From: Anaerolineaceae bacterium
GTDB taxonomy: Bacteria; Chloroflexota; Anaerolineae; Anaerolineales; Anaerolineaceae
Assembly (NCBI GenBank): GCA_020845515.1
Contig: JADLFQ010000013.1
Location: forward strand, 1-47,103
Reading direction: 5' to 3'
DNA: 47,103 nt
The notes beneath the pieces were generated by a model. That model searched no databases and was not told where the DNA came from. It saw nothing but the letters and a program-made list of their open reading frames with translations. Shown here piece by piece: positions 17,607 to 26,667 of this stretch (its first letter is position 1; each line of letters opens with the position of its first letter). The position numbers and the translations under genes were made by a program.

Positions 17607-18919
17607 TCACCAGCAGGTGGTCTTTGCCTGCCTTTCTGCACTCCCGTTGGTTTCCCTCAATCGAACGGCTTGTCGCCCTGCTGGTCCTTCTGGCGATCTT
17701 CCTCACCAGCATCGGAAAAGCAAGCTATGGCGAGGATGAAAGCCACTGGATCCACACCAGCAGTTATCTGGAAATCCTTTTCACCCATAAACCCGATTCT
17801 CCGTTATGGAGCGAACATTACTGGACACTGACGCAGCCGCCAGTAGCCCGCTACCTGATCGGACTGGGAAGGCTGGCAGGCGGCTACGGATCGAATGACC
17901 TGAACACCCCCTGGCAGTTCGATCAGGACTACCAGACCAACATCGCAAACGGCAATCTGCCGGGAGCGGATTTGTTGTGGTGGTCACGCCTTCCGATGGC
18001 AATTCTCGCTGCCCTGGCCGGTTGGGTGGTTTTCCTGCTGCTGCTCCCGGTTGCAGGCCGGACAGCCGGTTATTATTTTCTCTTCGCATTTGCCGGCAGC
18101 CCCTACGTCCTCACCCACCTGCGCCGGGCAATGAGCGAGACGCCGCTGCTGTTCTTCACTCTGCTGGCTGCGATAGCCTGCTGGAAGGCGCTGGTCGAAC
18201 TGCAAAAAGCTTATCAAAAAAGCAATGTTACTCTTAAAGAACTGCAAAAATCAACGCTTTGGTTCATCCTTGCAGGCGCGTGCTGTGGGCTGGCTGGCGC
18301 CAGTAAAATTAACGGCTTGTTCAGCGCCGGCGGGCTGTTCGCGCTTATCCTCCTGGCAGTCTTGCTGCTGCCCGGCGCGGCGACGTTTGCAGTGCGCCGC
18401 ACTTTCGCCATCCGCAGCGCTATCCTCTCGGTCTTCGCTGCGTTGCTCGTCTTCACCATCCTCAACCCCTACTTATATGCCAACCCCCTGCTCAACACCG
18501 CCCGAATGTTCAAGTTCCGTGTGCAGGAAATGACCCTGCAGGTGGCGGGGTTTCCAGAAAACGTCCTTCACAGCCCGCTGGAACGGATTGAAGTCATCAG
18601 CCGGCGGATCTTTGAAGACTACGCCTTGCCCGGCTTCCCTGGCGCGCGCTGGTTAAACCTGCTGCTGACAGGCGCAGGCCTGGCCATCCTTGTATGGAAT
18701 GCCTGGCGCTGGCTGCGCTACGGAGAAAAAAACCCTGCTTCGGCTGCACTGCTGGTGCTCCCTGCGCCGCTTGCTGCCGCGGCTCTGATCACCCCGCTGG
18801 ACTGGGATCGTTACTATCTTTTCCCGGTTCTGTACGCGGCTTGGTGCAGCGCGGCCGGTTTCGGGCTCGTGATGCACGCCCTGCGGGCGGTCTTCCGCCG
18901 CAGGAAACCTCCCTTCTAA
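17588..18919 (+). CDS. PMT-like (GT39-type) membrane glycosyltransferase
   Basis: 443 aa with about nine hydrophobic helices. After the first helix comes YGEDESHW (D50-E51), the acidic pair of protein O-mannosyltransferase-like GT-C enzymes. LSQPPVAR-like TQPPVARYLIG and the GAxxGLAGASKINGLF segment are also typical of ArnT/PMT family members. They transfer a sugar from a polyprenyl-phosphate carrier to a protein or lipid on the outer face of the membrane. It overlaps the HD gene by 19 bases; the Shine-Dalgarno site would lie within that gene's tail. Acceptor unknown. Confidence 0.82.
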   Translation: MARRKLITSRWSLPAFLHSRWFPSIERLVALLVLLAIFLTSIGKASYGEDESHWIHTSSYLEILFTHKPDSPLWSEHYWTLTQPPVARYLIGLGRLAGGYGSNDLNTPWQFDQDYQTNIANGNLPGADLLWWSRLPMAILAALAGWVVFLLLLPVAGRTAGYYFLFAFAGSPYVLTHLRRAMSETPLLFFTLLAAIACWKALVELQKAYQKSNVTLKELQKSTLWFILAGACCGLAGASKINGLFSAGGLFALILLAVLLLPGAATFAVRRTFAIRSAILSVFAALLVFTILNPYLYANPLLNTARMFKFRVQEMTLQVAGFPENVLHSPLERIEVISRRIFEDYALPGFPGARWLNLLLTGAGLAILVWNAWRWLRYGEKNPASAALLVLPAPLAAAALITPLDWDRYYLFPVLYAAWCSAAGFGLVMHALRAVFRRRKPPF

Positions 18920-18976
18920 GGGATTAAAACCCGCCGTTTTCGCTTTACAGTTTCCTTACTGGTGGCTGCAAAATCA

Positions 18977-19005
18977 TTGCCTTTGATAGCCGAGTTCGTT
19001 ACAAT
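18977..19005 (+). promoter_or_regulatory. Promoter of a leaderless response-regulator message
   Basis: TTGCCT (18977-18982), a 17-nt spacer and TACAAT (19000-19005). Seven bases after the -10 is the A of the start codon at 19012. No Shine-Dalgarno site stands before that ATG, which agrees with a leaderless message. Confidence 0.65.
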
Positions 19006-19011
19006 AACCTT

Positions 19012-19647
19012 ATGCCCACTTCTTATAGACCAATTCTGGTTGTTGAAGATGTACCCAATGTGCAAGAACTTTTGGAGGTCACCCTTCGCTTCAAAGGCTA
19101 TCCTGTCCTGACGGCTTCAAACGGCAAAGAAGCCCTCGAGATGATCGAAAAGCACATCCCTTCACTGATCATCACCGATATCCTCATGCCTAAGATGGAT
19201 GGGTTTGCTCTGGTGCAAAAATTGCGCACCGAGACCCATACCAACCACATCCCTGTTATTTTCGTCTCCGCCACCTACATCACTGCTGAGGATAAAAAGT
19301 TTGCCCTCAGCCTGGGCGGTGTACGCTTCATCGAAAAACCCATTGACACAGAAGATTTCCTGCTGACTGTGGCGGAAATCCTCACACAAGGCATTTCCAC
19401 ACTGCCGCGCCCGATGGGAAAAGAGGAATTCTATCGCGGCTACCGTGAGCGCCTGGAATCCAAGCTTCGCCATAAAAATACCCAGATTGCGCGCACAGAA
19501 CGTCTGCTGCAAACCTTGCCGCCCGATCAGAAGCCCGCCTTTGAATCGATGCTCTCAAACTCGATCAACGATCGCGATGAAATTCAAAGCGAGTTGGATA
19601 AGCTGTACGACCTCTTGAATGGCTTGCACACCAAACTCGACGCGTAA
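19012..19647 (+). CDS. Response regulator with helical output region
   Basis: 211 aa. The receiver domain occupies about 1-125: acidic E12-D13, phospho-acceptor D56 in IITDILMPKMDG, a switch serine in FVSAT and the lysine in FIEKPID. The remaining 85 aa are mostly helical and charged, without a DNA-binding HTH, GGDEF or other known output domain, and look able to form a coiled coil. It may act through protein contact. No histidine kinase is next to it. It stands alone, with its own promoter and a convergent terminator downstream. Confidence 0.9.
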   Translation: MPTSYRPILVVEDVPNVQELLEVTLRFKGYPVLTASNGKEALEMIEKHIPSLIITDILMPKMDGFALVQKLRTETHTNHIPVIFVSATYITAEDKKFALSLGGVRFIEKPIDTEDFLLTVAEILTQGISTLPRPMGKEEFYRGYRERLESKLRHKNTQIARTERLLQTLPPDQKPAFESMLSNSINDRDEIQSELDKLYDLLNGLHTKLDA

Positions 19648-19663
19648 CCTCCGGAGTGCTATT

Positions 19664-19701
19664 AAAAGAAAAACCTGCAAGGGTCATCCTTCCCTTGCAG
19701 G
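19664..19701 (-). terminator. Terminator between convergent genes
   Basis: A perfect 10-bp stem (19674-19683 with 19692-19701) with an 8-nt loop. Read on the minus strand it is followed by TTTTTCTTTT, so it mainly ends the membrane-protein/guaA transcript. On the plus strand CCTTTCC follows, a weaker stop for the response regulator. Confidence 0.8.
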
Positions 19702-19719
19702 CCTTTCCCTGTTCAGATT

Positions 19720-20715
19720 CTACTCAATCACCGGCATTTCACCTTGCGGGGGTGTTTGAGGGAAAAGCGTTTCAACCGGCGCTTCCAAGTCTTTTCCGGT
19801 CAGGCGGCGGTAAGTCAGCGCCCAGGCCGAACCGAGATAGGCTTGCAGTGCGCTGGAAAGCAAGATCGCGATGGGCAGGTAAATCAGCAAGAGGGCGCCC
19901 GTTACAATAAAACCGCCCATTATTGCACCCTGAGTACCCGAGAGCACACCGATGACAATGGGCGCGACGATCAACAGCGCCGGCAGCGAGATCAGTACGC
20001 GCACAATACCGCCGCCGATTATCAAGATCAGCGCCATCACCACCACCTCGCCTAAACGGGTGCGCACAATCTGCCAGGCGCGGCGTATACCCTCAAATAT
20101 ATCCGTATCCTCACCAACAACCGCGGCCACCGCCAACTCTTCCAGTACACCAATTCCAATCCCCACCGGGATAAGCAGGCAAATAAAGGGGATCAGGCAG
20201 AGCAGACCAATCCCCAGTGTAACAAGCGCCAGTATAATCACCGGCCCCAGCAAAACCATAAAAAGCAAACCTGTGCCAACGGCAAACAGCAGGATCAACC
20301 CCGCCACCCGCCAGAAATACCGCAGCCCGTCTTGCCACAGCGCACCAAACGCCAGCTTATCCTCACCGGCATCCGCCTGCCAGGCGCCGCGCACTAATCC
20401 GGCGCGTCCCATCGCGTTGAGCGCCAGGGCAATAATTGCCAGCAGAAAACCAAACACAAAAAGCCCGGCAACCAGCCACAAGATCGTACCATTTTCGGCC
20501 ATGCGCACAAAAGTTTGGGTCAGGTTTTCTATCCACGGGGGCATATCCTGGAAAGTCATGTCGGGAATTTGACCGGAGGAAACATTACCTCCACCGCCGC
20601 CACCCCCTCCTCCGCCGCTGGCGCGCCCACAACTCGCCAGCAGCCCAAACAGCCACAGAATTTTATGCTTCCAAATAATTTTCCACGACTTTTCAAGCAC
20701 TTCACCGTAATTCAT
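19720..20715 (-). CDS. Integral membrane protein with poly-glycine stretch
   Basis: 331 aa. The start MNYGEVLEKSWKIIWKHKILWLFGLLASCG is typical of a bacterial membrane family annotated only as 'glycerophosphoryl diester phosphodiesterase membrane domain' or DUF. Five or six hydrophobic segments follow between residues 75 and 300. Residues 34-43 are ten consecutive glycines, encoded by a CCN-rich repeat on the plus strand (20587-20618). GIRRAWQIVRTRLGEVVVM is the conserved amphipathic segment between helices. It lies 80 bases after guaA, with GAAGGGAG before the start, and may be the last gene of that operon. Function unknown. Confidence 0.75.
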   Translation of the reverse strand: MNYGEVLEKSWKIIWKHKILWLFGLLASCGRASGGGGGGGGGGNVSSGQIPDMTFQDMPPWIENLTQTFVRMAENGTILWLVAGLFVFGFLLAIIALALNAMGRAGLVRGAWQADAGEDKLAFGALWQDGLRYFWRVAGLILLFAVGTGLLFMVLLGPVIILALVTLGIGLLCLIPFICLLIPVGIGIGVLEELAVAAVVGEDTDIFEGIRRAWQIVRTRLGEVVVMALILIIGGGIVRVLISLPALLIVAPIVIGVLSGTQGAIMGGFIVTGALLLIYLPIAILLSSALQAYLGSAWALTYRRLTGKDLEAPVETLFPQTPPQGEMPVIE

Positions 20716-20795
20716 CCCGACTCCCTTCTGTTAAGCGGCAAATCCACCGCCCCTGCAAATTTTCTGCCCGCTGATTCTTATCTATTGAATATACG

Positions 20796-22346
20796 TCACT
20801 CCCACTCAATAGTCGCGGGTGGTTTGCTGGTAATGTCGTACGTCACCCGATTAACGCCAGGCACCTCATTCACAATCCGGTTGGCCGTTCGCGCCAGTAA
20901 ATCCATGGGCAGCCGCGCCCAATCAGCCGTCATAAAATCGGAACTCGTTACCGCACGCAGCGCGATGGCCTCCCGATATGTACGCTGATCGCCCATCACA
21001 CCCACCGAGCGCACCGGCAGCAGCACGGCGAAAGCCTGTGCCACCCCAGCCTCCCCGCTGTTTTTCCCCAGAAGACCGGCTTCCGTCAACTCTGTCGTGA
21101 AGATATCATCCGCCTGACGCAGCGTTTCCAGCCGCGCAGCCGTAATTTCGCCCAAACAGCGTACTGCCAGCCCCGGCCCAGGGAATGGCTGCCGCCAGAC
21201 CAGCGCGGGGGGCAGTCCCAGCGCCTCACCAACAGCCCGCACCTCGTCCTTAAAAAGGTAGCGCAGCGGCTCGATCAGTTCAAAAGACAGGTCGGAGGGC
21301 AGTCCGCCCACATTATGATGGGTCTTGATGGTTTGCGCTTTCGCGCGGTCAGGCGCGCTGGACTCGATCACATCCGGGTAAATCGTGCCTTGTACTAAAA
21401 AGCGCGGTTTCCCTGCCTTGAGCGCCTGGGCTTCAAATACGCGGATGAACGTCTCGCCGATGATGCGGCGCTTGACCTCCGGTTCTGTAACCCCTGCCAG
21501 CTTGCCCAGAAAAATTTCGGCTGCATCCACCACCGCCAGCCTGTCGCCGAGAGATTCTCGGAAGGCTTCTTCCACCTGCCTGCGTTCCCCCTTGCGCATC
21601 ATACCGGTATCAACAAACACCGCCGAAAGCTGGTCGCCGAGGGCGCGCTGCACCAGCGCAGTCGCCACACTCGAATCCACCCCTCCGCTTATGGCAGACA
21701 GGACATGCTCCCCTCCCGCCTGCGCACGGATGCGCGCGACAGAGTGTTGAATGATCGAATCGGGGATCCATTCCGGGTTTACCTGGCACACTTCCAGCGC
21801 AAAACGCCGCAGCAGTTCGGCCCCGCCCGGGGTATGGCGCACTTCAGGGTGAAACTGCACCCCATAAATGCGCTTGCTTTCGTTTCCAAAAGCAGCCACA
21901 GGGCAATTACTGCTGCGCGCCAGGGTGGTAAAACCATCCGGCAGCGTTTCGATCCGGTCACCATGAGACATCCATACCGGCTGTCTCCCTGGCGGTAAGA
22001 TCAGGTTGTCGGTCAGCGTCTCGATCTCCGCCGGGCCATATTCGCGCTCACCAGCAGGCGCAACCATGCCCCCCAGTGTATGCGCCAGCAAGTGCATCCC
22101 ATAACAGATCCCCAAAACTGGCAAACCGGACTGGAGCACATAGTCCGGCAGGGTGGGTGCATTTTCAGCATACACCGAGGGCGGCCCGCCGGAGAGGATA
22201 TACCCCGCAGGGTGGATAGCCTCCACCTTTTCCTGTGGCGCATCCCACGGAAAAAGCTCGCAGTAGACGCGCTGGTCCCGCACCCGCCGGGCAATCAATT
22301 GGCTGTATTGCGAACCATAATCCAGAATGGCAATGGTATTTGTCAT
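20796..22346 (-). CDS. guaA: GMP synthase (glutamine-hydrolysing)
   Basis: Converts XMP to GMP using glutamine and ATP. 516 aa with an N-terminal class I amidotransferase domain (nucleophile C81 in GICYGMH, H166 and E168 in QFHPEV). The ATP pyrophosphatase domain has the PP-loop SGGVDSS (220-226). The C-terminal dimerisation domain ends in the conserved [14 protein letters not shown]. It starts 6 bases after xpt, with GGGAG at the xpt stop acting as ribosome site. Together they make a guanine-nucleotide supply pair: Xpt forms XMP and GuaA aminates it. Confidence 0.97.
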   Translation of the reverse strand: MTNTIAILDYGSQYSQLIARRVRDQRVYCELFPWDAPQEKVEAIHPAGYILSGGPPSVYAENAPTLPDYVLQSGLPVLGICYGMHLLAHTLGGMVAPAGEREYGPAEIETLTDNLILPPGRQPVWMSHGDRIETLPDGFTTLARSSNCPVAAFGNESKRIYGVQFHPEVRHTPGGAELLRRFALEVCQVNPEWIPDSIIQHSVARIRAQAGGEHVLSAISGGVDSSVATALVQRALGDQLSAVFVDTGMMRKGERRQVEEAFRESLGDRLAVVDAAEIFLGKLAGVTEPEVKRRIIGETFIRVFEAQALKAGKPRFLVQGTIYPDVIESSAPDRAKAQTIKTHHNVGGLPSDLSFELIEPLRYLFKDEVRAVGEALGLPPALVWRQPFPGPGLAVRCLGEITAARLETLRQADDIFTTELTEAGLLGKNSGEAGVAQAFAVLLPVRSVGVMGDQRTYREAIALRAVTSSDFMTADWARLPMDLLARTANRIVNEVPGVNRVTYDITSKPPATIEWE

Positions 22347-22352
22347 TGACGG

Positions 22353-22925
22353 TTACTCCCGGAAGAGCAGTTGTCCGTTATCCATCGAGACCAGGCACAC
22401 CAGCGATTCAATCGGAATCCCCAGTGAATTCAACACTTCTCGTCCGCCCTCAAAGGTTTTTTCAACCAACGCCCCAATTCCGACCAGCGTTGCCCCGGCA
22501 GCCTGTGCCAACCGCGCCAACCCCAGAATGGTCGCGCCGGTGGCCAGAAAATCATCAATGATCAGAATTTTTTCGCCGTCTCCCAAATACTCCGGTGAGA
22601 CAATCAGTTCAACCGAATGACCGCGTGTATGGGAGGGCGCAACGGTCAGGTAAACCGTATCGGGCATCGTGACCGGTTTGGATTTGCGCGCGTAGACAAC
22701 CGGCAATCCCAGGTACCGGGCGGTCATCAGCGCAGGCGCAATACCGGAAATTTCCGCCGTCAGCACCCGTGTTGCCCCCATCCCTGCAAAACGACGCGCC
22801 AGTTCCTTCCCGCAGACATCCATCAACACAGGATCCACCTGATGGTTGATAAAACCATCCACCTTGAGGATGCCCCCCCCCAGATTCTTGCCATCTTTAA
22901 GAATACGATCTTTTAACACTTGCAT
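22353..22925 (-). CDS. xpt: Xanthine phosphoribosyltransferase
   Basis: Salvages xanthine to XMP with PRPP. 190 aa, matching the Bacillus-type Xpt in length and wording: LKDRIL..G, ILKVDGFINHQVDP, the SGIAPALM loop, VVYARKSKP and the PRPP motif ILIIDDFLATGAT (DD at 124-125). GGAGGG precedes the ATG. It lies 21 bases after the P-loop gene and 6 bases before guaA. No purine riboswitch is recognisable upstream, unlike in Bacillus. Confidence 0.95.
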   Translation of the reverse strand: MQVLKDRILKDGKNLGGGILKVDGFINHQVDPVLMDVCGKELARRFAGMGATRVLTAEISGIAPALMTARYLGLPVVYARKSKPVTMPDTVYLTVAPSHTRGHSVELIVSPEYLGDGEKILIIDDFLATGATILGLARLAQAAGATLVGIGALVEKTFEGGREVLNSLGIPIESLVCLVSMDNGQLLFRE

Positions 22926-22946
22926 ATTGCCCTCCAGGGGTAAAAA

Positions 22947-23678
22947 TTAAATTCTTTCAGAGTACAACCCCCACAGCCTGCCGAGGGTTTCTTCCAAGCG
23001 CACCCCAAGCGGTTCGCCGCCAGGCGTGGTGACATCATCTTCATTTTCAAAGACCACGTACGGCGTCTGCGTCCCCCGGATGGGGAGAAACCCCTGACCT
23101 GCGGCGCCGGTCAATGTTTCCCAATCGCTGCTTTTATATAACCGCTCCATTTTTTCATCCGAAAGGCCGTGCTGCAAGATGCTGTCCGGCCGTTCCGGAT
23201 TGTAGCGTTGGCGGTTCTTTCGCAAAGACTCTTCATAAGAAACGCGTAGATACAGAATCGCAGCCCGCTGTGCAACTTCCAAGGAAAGGTGATCAAACGC
23301 CCGCCGGAAACCGCCGTGCTGTCTGCCGCGCGCGAATTCAATCAACGTGGTCGTCTCGCCGGGGTGGGAGGCCGCATCGCGCAGACGCTTGTGGTATTCA
23401 AGGGAGATCCGTTCGATAAGTAAATCCCATAAATACGTATGTTTAAAATTCCCGTCAGGGGTGGTGTGCAGGCGCGCCTTGCCCATGCGTGCAAGCAGAT
23501 CGTCCTCTTCGAACCACACCCACAGCATGGGAAAGTCATCAATCTCATCCATCCTGCCGATGTGAAAGCGCTGCAGCCGTTCCTCCGCAGAGATTTGCCT
23601 CAGATAGTGGATGATCTCGCTTTTTCCCGCCGCCGGACGAGCCAGCAGCAGGAGCACATCAAAGGTATTTCTGGTCAT
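22947..23678 (-). CDS. P-loop NTPase, kinase-like, function unknown
   Basis: 243 aa from the chosen ATG (MTRNTFDVLLLLARPAAGKS); upstream in-frame codons would add a cysteine-rich, unlike stretch. Walker A is ARPAAGKS near residue 13-20. LYLRVSYEESLRKNRQRY has the arginine-rich look of a lid segment in nucleoside or shikimate-type kinases, and LIEFARGRQHGG could be a Walker-B-like strand. It ends with a long, charged C-terminus. It is the first gene of the xpt-guaA run, so a role in nucleotide metabolism is a fair guess only. No specific family is recognised. Confidence 0.7.
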   Translation of the reverse strand: MTRNTFDVLLLLARPAAGKSEIIHYLRQISAEERLQRFHIGRMDEIDDFPMLWVWFEEDDLLARMGKARLHTTPDGNFKHTYLWDLLIERISLEYHKRLRDAASHPGETTTLIEFARGRQHGGFRRAFDHLSLEVAQRAAILYLRVSYEESLRKNRQRYNPERPDSILQHGLSDEKMERLYKSSDWETLTGAAGQGFLPIRGTQTPYVVFENEDDVTTPGGEPLGVRLEETLGRLWGLYSERI

Positions 23679-23793
23679 CTGCGCAGTTTCTTTCCCATCC
23701 TCACGTTGATTTAAACTTATCCTGTCCAGGCAGCAACTGTATCCAGGGTCATCATACTTGCATCCGCCAAATTTTCCTGTGGGGTGAAAAGAA

Positions 23794-23799
23794 ATTATA
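23794..23799 (-). promoter_or_regulatory. Possible -10 box of the xpt-guaA operon
   Basis: On the minus strand a perfect TATAAT lies here, but no good -35 is found 16-18 bases upstream. RNA would begin near 23787, leaving a leader of about 108 nt in which I see no known riboswitch. Confidence 0.35.
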
Positions 23800-23908
23800 C
23801 CGCAGCATTTTTCATCCGCCATTCTTTTGCCCCTTTTTTTGCACCCTTGCCGCCCGCTTCAACAAATGAAAGTCAGGCAGGGTTTGCTGCCCGCCCCGGC
23901 TTGCGCGT

Positions 23909-23936
23909 AAAAAAACGGGCCCCATAAGGAACCCGT
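23909..23936 (-). terminator. Terminator of the beta-helix gene
   Basis: A 9-bp stem with two G-U pairs (23915-23923 with 23928-23936) and loop TTAT, followed on the minus strand by TTTTTTT. It lies about 30 bases after the stop. Confidence 0.85.
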
Positions 23937-23965
23937 TTTTATTTACTGTCTTCCAAACAATCGCT

Positions 23966-26371
23966 TTACTTCTCCACCAGCACAAATAAACCGCTGAAAT
24001 TTCCCTGGGTGATGGCACGCAGCACGTCGCCGGATACTCCATTAAGAACCACCCGCTGGTCTGTGCTGTCATCCGCATTTAACCGGGCCGGAAAACCCGA
24101 TTCCGGTGCTTCCAGCGGAATTTCCATCCACGTTGACGTGGCTGCATCCCAAAGGAACAGCCCGAGAGTTTTGTTCTGCAATTCGGAGGGGACTAGAAAA
24201 GTGATTTCGATTGAACCAGGGTCGAGCAGTTTCAACAACTGGCCATTTTGCAATACCTGTACAAACATGCCGGATACCAGACGGGTACCTTCAGGCAGTG
24301 AAGCGGGCAGGTCTTCCACCCCACTTCTTTTTAAGACGACGTCAAGGTCGCATAACCCAATGAAGCGCACCTGATCCCCGTCTGCAAGCCGCAAAACAAC
24401 TTCATTTGTCCCCAACGGGCAGACCAGCCTTTGCGAATTGCCGCCTGTTACAGGAATGAAACCCAACAGGCGGTTGCTGCCAGCGCCGGTATCGCCGGAT
24501 GGTGGATTGTCTGTGCCAGCCCCGGCGCCAGGGGCGCTGACAAATGGGTCTTGAGTTAAGGATGGAGAATACAACAGGAAATCCGAGAGTGCGTCGCCGC
24601 TTCCGGCGGGCGTCCCCAGTCCGCCATTGTTATCATAAGACATTTGAGGGTACGCACTTGGCCCGTCCGCGCTGCCCCACCAGTTGTTGGTCACATCAAC
24701 CAAGGTGTTCATCGTATTGGTCACACCGATTTCGCTGTTGTTTAGAAAGCGGTTATTTGTTACAGACACAATGTTCGCTCCGCCCAACTGTAAACCAACA
24801 CGATTATCAGAGAAAGTATTCCCTGTGATGGACAGTGTCGTACCAGGCGGTTGGGCGTAGGGGTTATACATGGCAAACCCATAATCATTATTCGTAAACG
24901 TGTTGCCACTGACGATGGTATTTCCCGGCCAGTAAGCCTCCATACCGCTGCGATACCAACCCGGAATGCCCGGACCCTGGGTGACAAGATTCTGAATTAC
25001 ATTATTTAAGACGCTTACAGCGCCGGTTCGCTGCAATACGATGCCCATTGCGCCAGCCGAGAGATGGGGGTCCGTCGGGTCAGCGGCAATGATATTATGA
25101 TCCAGTATACCGGTTGAGTTTGGCCCCCAGACCATCATGCCTACTGTATTGAATCCTGTTACTTCATTATCATGGATATACGCGTGACCGGTATAGTTCC
25201 ATACGCCAGCGCTGCCAGACCAGGGCCAGTCCTGCCCCCAGTATCCCACCAGGACGTTCACTTGATTCCCGCCAGGATAGGCATGATCGTAGAAATTCTT
25301 AATTAAGTTGTTGCTGATTTCAGCGTATGCACTGCCATGTACCAGGATGCCAAATTTCATCCCATAAGCATATTGCCCGTCCAGGGTGAACCCGTCGAGC
25401 TTCACGTTAATAGTGGGAGCGGAAGCATTCTCGTCGCCGCCATTAATTTCCACCAGCGTCCGGTCTCCCGGTCCGCAAGAGGGTCCCCAGCAATGCGTGT
25501 GCGTCGGGTCCTGAACAATAAAAGTTGAATCCCGGCCGGCGCCTTGCAGCGTAACCGAGCGGGTAATATCCAGTTGTTCCGCGTAGGGGCCTGCTTTTAC
25601 ATCCACGACCCCGCCATCAGCCGCCACATTGAGCGCGTCCTGAATGAATGCTCCAGGGTGAACCTCGACCTGGTTGGCAAAAATGTGGCTGGAACCCGTC
25701 AAATCGGCGCCGGAAAGCAAAATAAATTTATCCACAGTCGCGTCTCCGCTCACACCCGTTAATTTCAGCGCTTTATTAATCGAGACGGTTTCATGGAAAA
25801 CTTCTGGCGCAATGAGAATCTCTGAGCCGCTCGCTGCATCCATCACAGCCTGAGATAAGACCGCGTTAAAATAACAGGTCAGGGTTGCTCCATCATAAGT
25901 GCAATCCCCATCGTTCTGACCACTGGCGCCTGTCGCCCGGTAGTATTCAAAATTGTCCCCAACAGAGGCTCCGTTCCGGGCTACACCCAGTGTGCCGCTT
26001 GGGTCTCCACTCTTGGACAGGAATGACGCGGCTTCCTGGGAGGCTAACGGTAACGCCTCACCCTCTCCATCCACCAAAACAGTCTCGTTCTCCGCCAGCA
26101 CATTCACCACATCCTGGAGATTTTCACCTTGCTCTGCAGGACCGGATTCTTCAGCCAGATCTCCCTCCGCAGGGCCGGCTTGCTCTTGCGGCGCGTCAGG
26201 CGGCTCCTGGTCATGCGGGACAGTCTCCTCAAGATTGACCTGTTCCCCGGCCGGGGAACCGCCATCGGGCACTTCCGCATCGGCCAGAACCGGGCTGGGA
26301 CGCACCAGGGCAAACATCATAAACAGTGCGACTGCCCCCAACAGAATTGATTTCAATGGAATAATCTTCAT
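23966..26371 (-). CDS. Secreted right-handed parallel beta-helix protein
   Basis: 801 aa from the ATG behind AGGGG. A signal peptide (MKIIPLKSILLGAVALFMMF... to about residue 32, cut after LADA) sends it out of the cell. Residues 33-130 are acidic, rich in E, P, G and A. From about 150 to 610 come NosD/PbH1-like repeats (patterns such as ISNNLIKNF, IHDNEVTGF, ISGNTF, VTNNRFLNNSEIGV, VTNNWWGSADGPS). The last 170 aa form a separate beta-rich domain without a sortase motif or membrane helix. Such helices bind or cleave polysaccharides, but no lyase active site is recognised. It has its own terminator and reads as a single-gene unit. Confidence 0.85.
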   Translation of the reverse strand: MKIIPLKSILLGAVALFMMFALVRPSPVLADAEVPDGGSPAGEQVNLEETVPHDQEPPDAPQEQAGPAEGDLAEESGPAEQGENLQDVVNVLAENETVLVDGEGEALPLASQEAASFLSKSGDPSGTLGVARNGASVGDNFEYYRATGASGQNDGDCTYDGATLTCYFNAVLSQAVMDAASGSEILIAPEVFHETVSINKALKLTGVSGDATVDKFILLSGADLTGSSHIFANQVEVHPGAFIQDALNVAADGGVVDVKAGPYAEQLDITRSVTLQGAGRDSTFIVQDPTHTHCWGPSCGPGDRTLVEINGGDENASAPTINVKLDGFTLDGQYAYGMKFGILVHGSAYAEISNNLIKNFYDHAYPGGNQVNVLVGYWGQDWPWSGSAGVWNYTGHAYIHDNEVTGFNTVGMMVWGPNSTGILDHNIIAADPTDPHLSAGAMGIVLQRTGAVSVLNNVIQNLVTQGPGIPGWYRSGMEAYWPGNTIVSGNTFTNNDYGFAMYNPYAQPPGTTLSITGNTFSDNRVGLQLGGANIVSVTNNRFLNNSEIGVTNTMNTLVDVTNNWWGSADGPSAYPQMSYDNNGGLGTPAGSGDALSDFLLYSPSLTQDPFVSAPGAGAGTDNPPSGDTGAGSNRLLGFIPVTGGNSQRLVCPLGTNEVVLRLADGDQVRFIGLCDLDVVLKRSGVEDLPASLPEGTRLVSGMFVQVLQNGQLLKLLDPGSIEITFLVPSELQNKTLGLFLWDAATSTWMEIPLEAPESGFPARLNADDSTDQRVVLNGVSGDVLRAITQGNFSGLFVLVEK

Positions 26372-26495
26372 TTGTAAACCCCTTATTATGCAGATACAGT
26401 ATTCTGGGTTATTTGGCTGAGAAAAACTGATATACCCCCAAAATATGTGTAGAGATGTGAACCATATACAGTGTAACCCAGGCGTGGAGGCAGTA

Positions 26496-26519
26496 CAATG
26501 TATATCCCCCTCTACATTG
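26496..26519. repeat. Inverted repeat upstream of the beta-helix gene
   Basis: Perfect 7-base arms CAATGTA (26496-26502) and TACATTG (26513-26519), 10 bases apart, about 125 bases before the beta-helix start. A related TATAyCCCCC pattern recurs near 26430-26440. It may be a regulator-binding site. The rest of 26372-26667 holds no gene. Confidence 0.35.
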
Positions 26520-26667
26520 CGAACTTGTAATATAAAACGTCCTTTAGTCACAAAAAAGCTGGCTTTTTACCTGTCCCCCAATTCTTCCCACCCATCCTCG
26601 CGCAGTTCGGTTTCGGAATATATCCTCACAGCGATTAACATGCAGCTGCCGGCTTGGCAAAGACCTT

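Noticed and set aside
23679-23787. Purine riboswitch upstream of the xpt-guaA operon, as in Bacillus
   Set aside because: The conserved junction and loop sequences are not seen in this leader.
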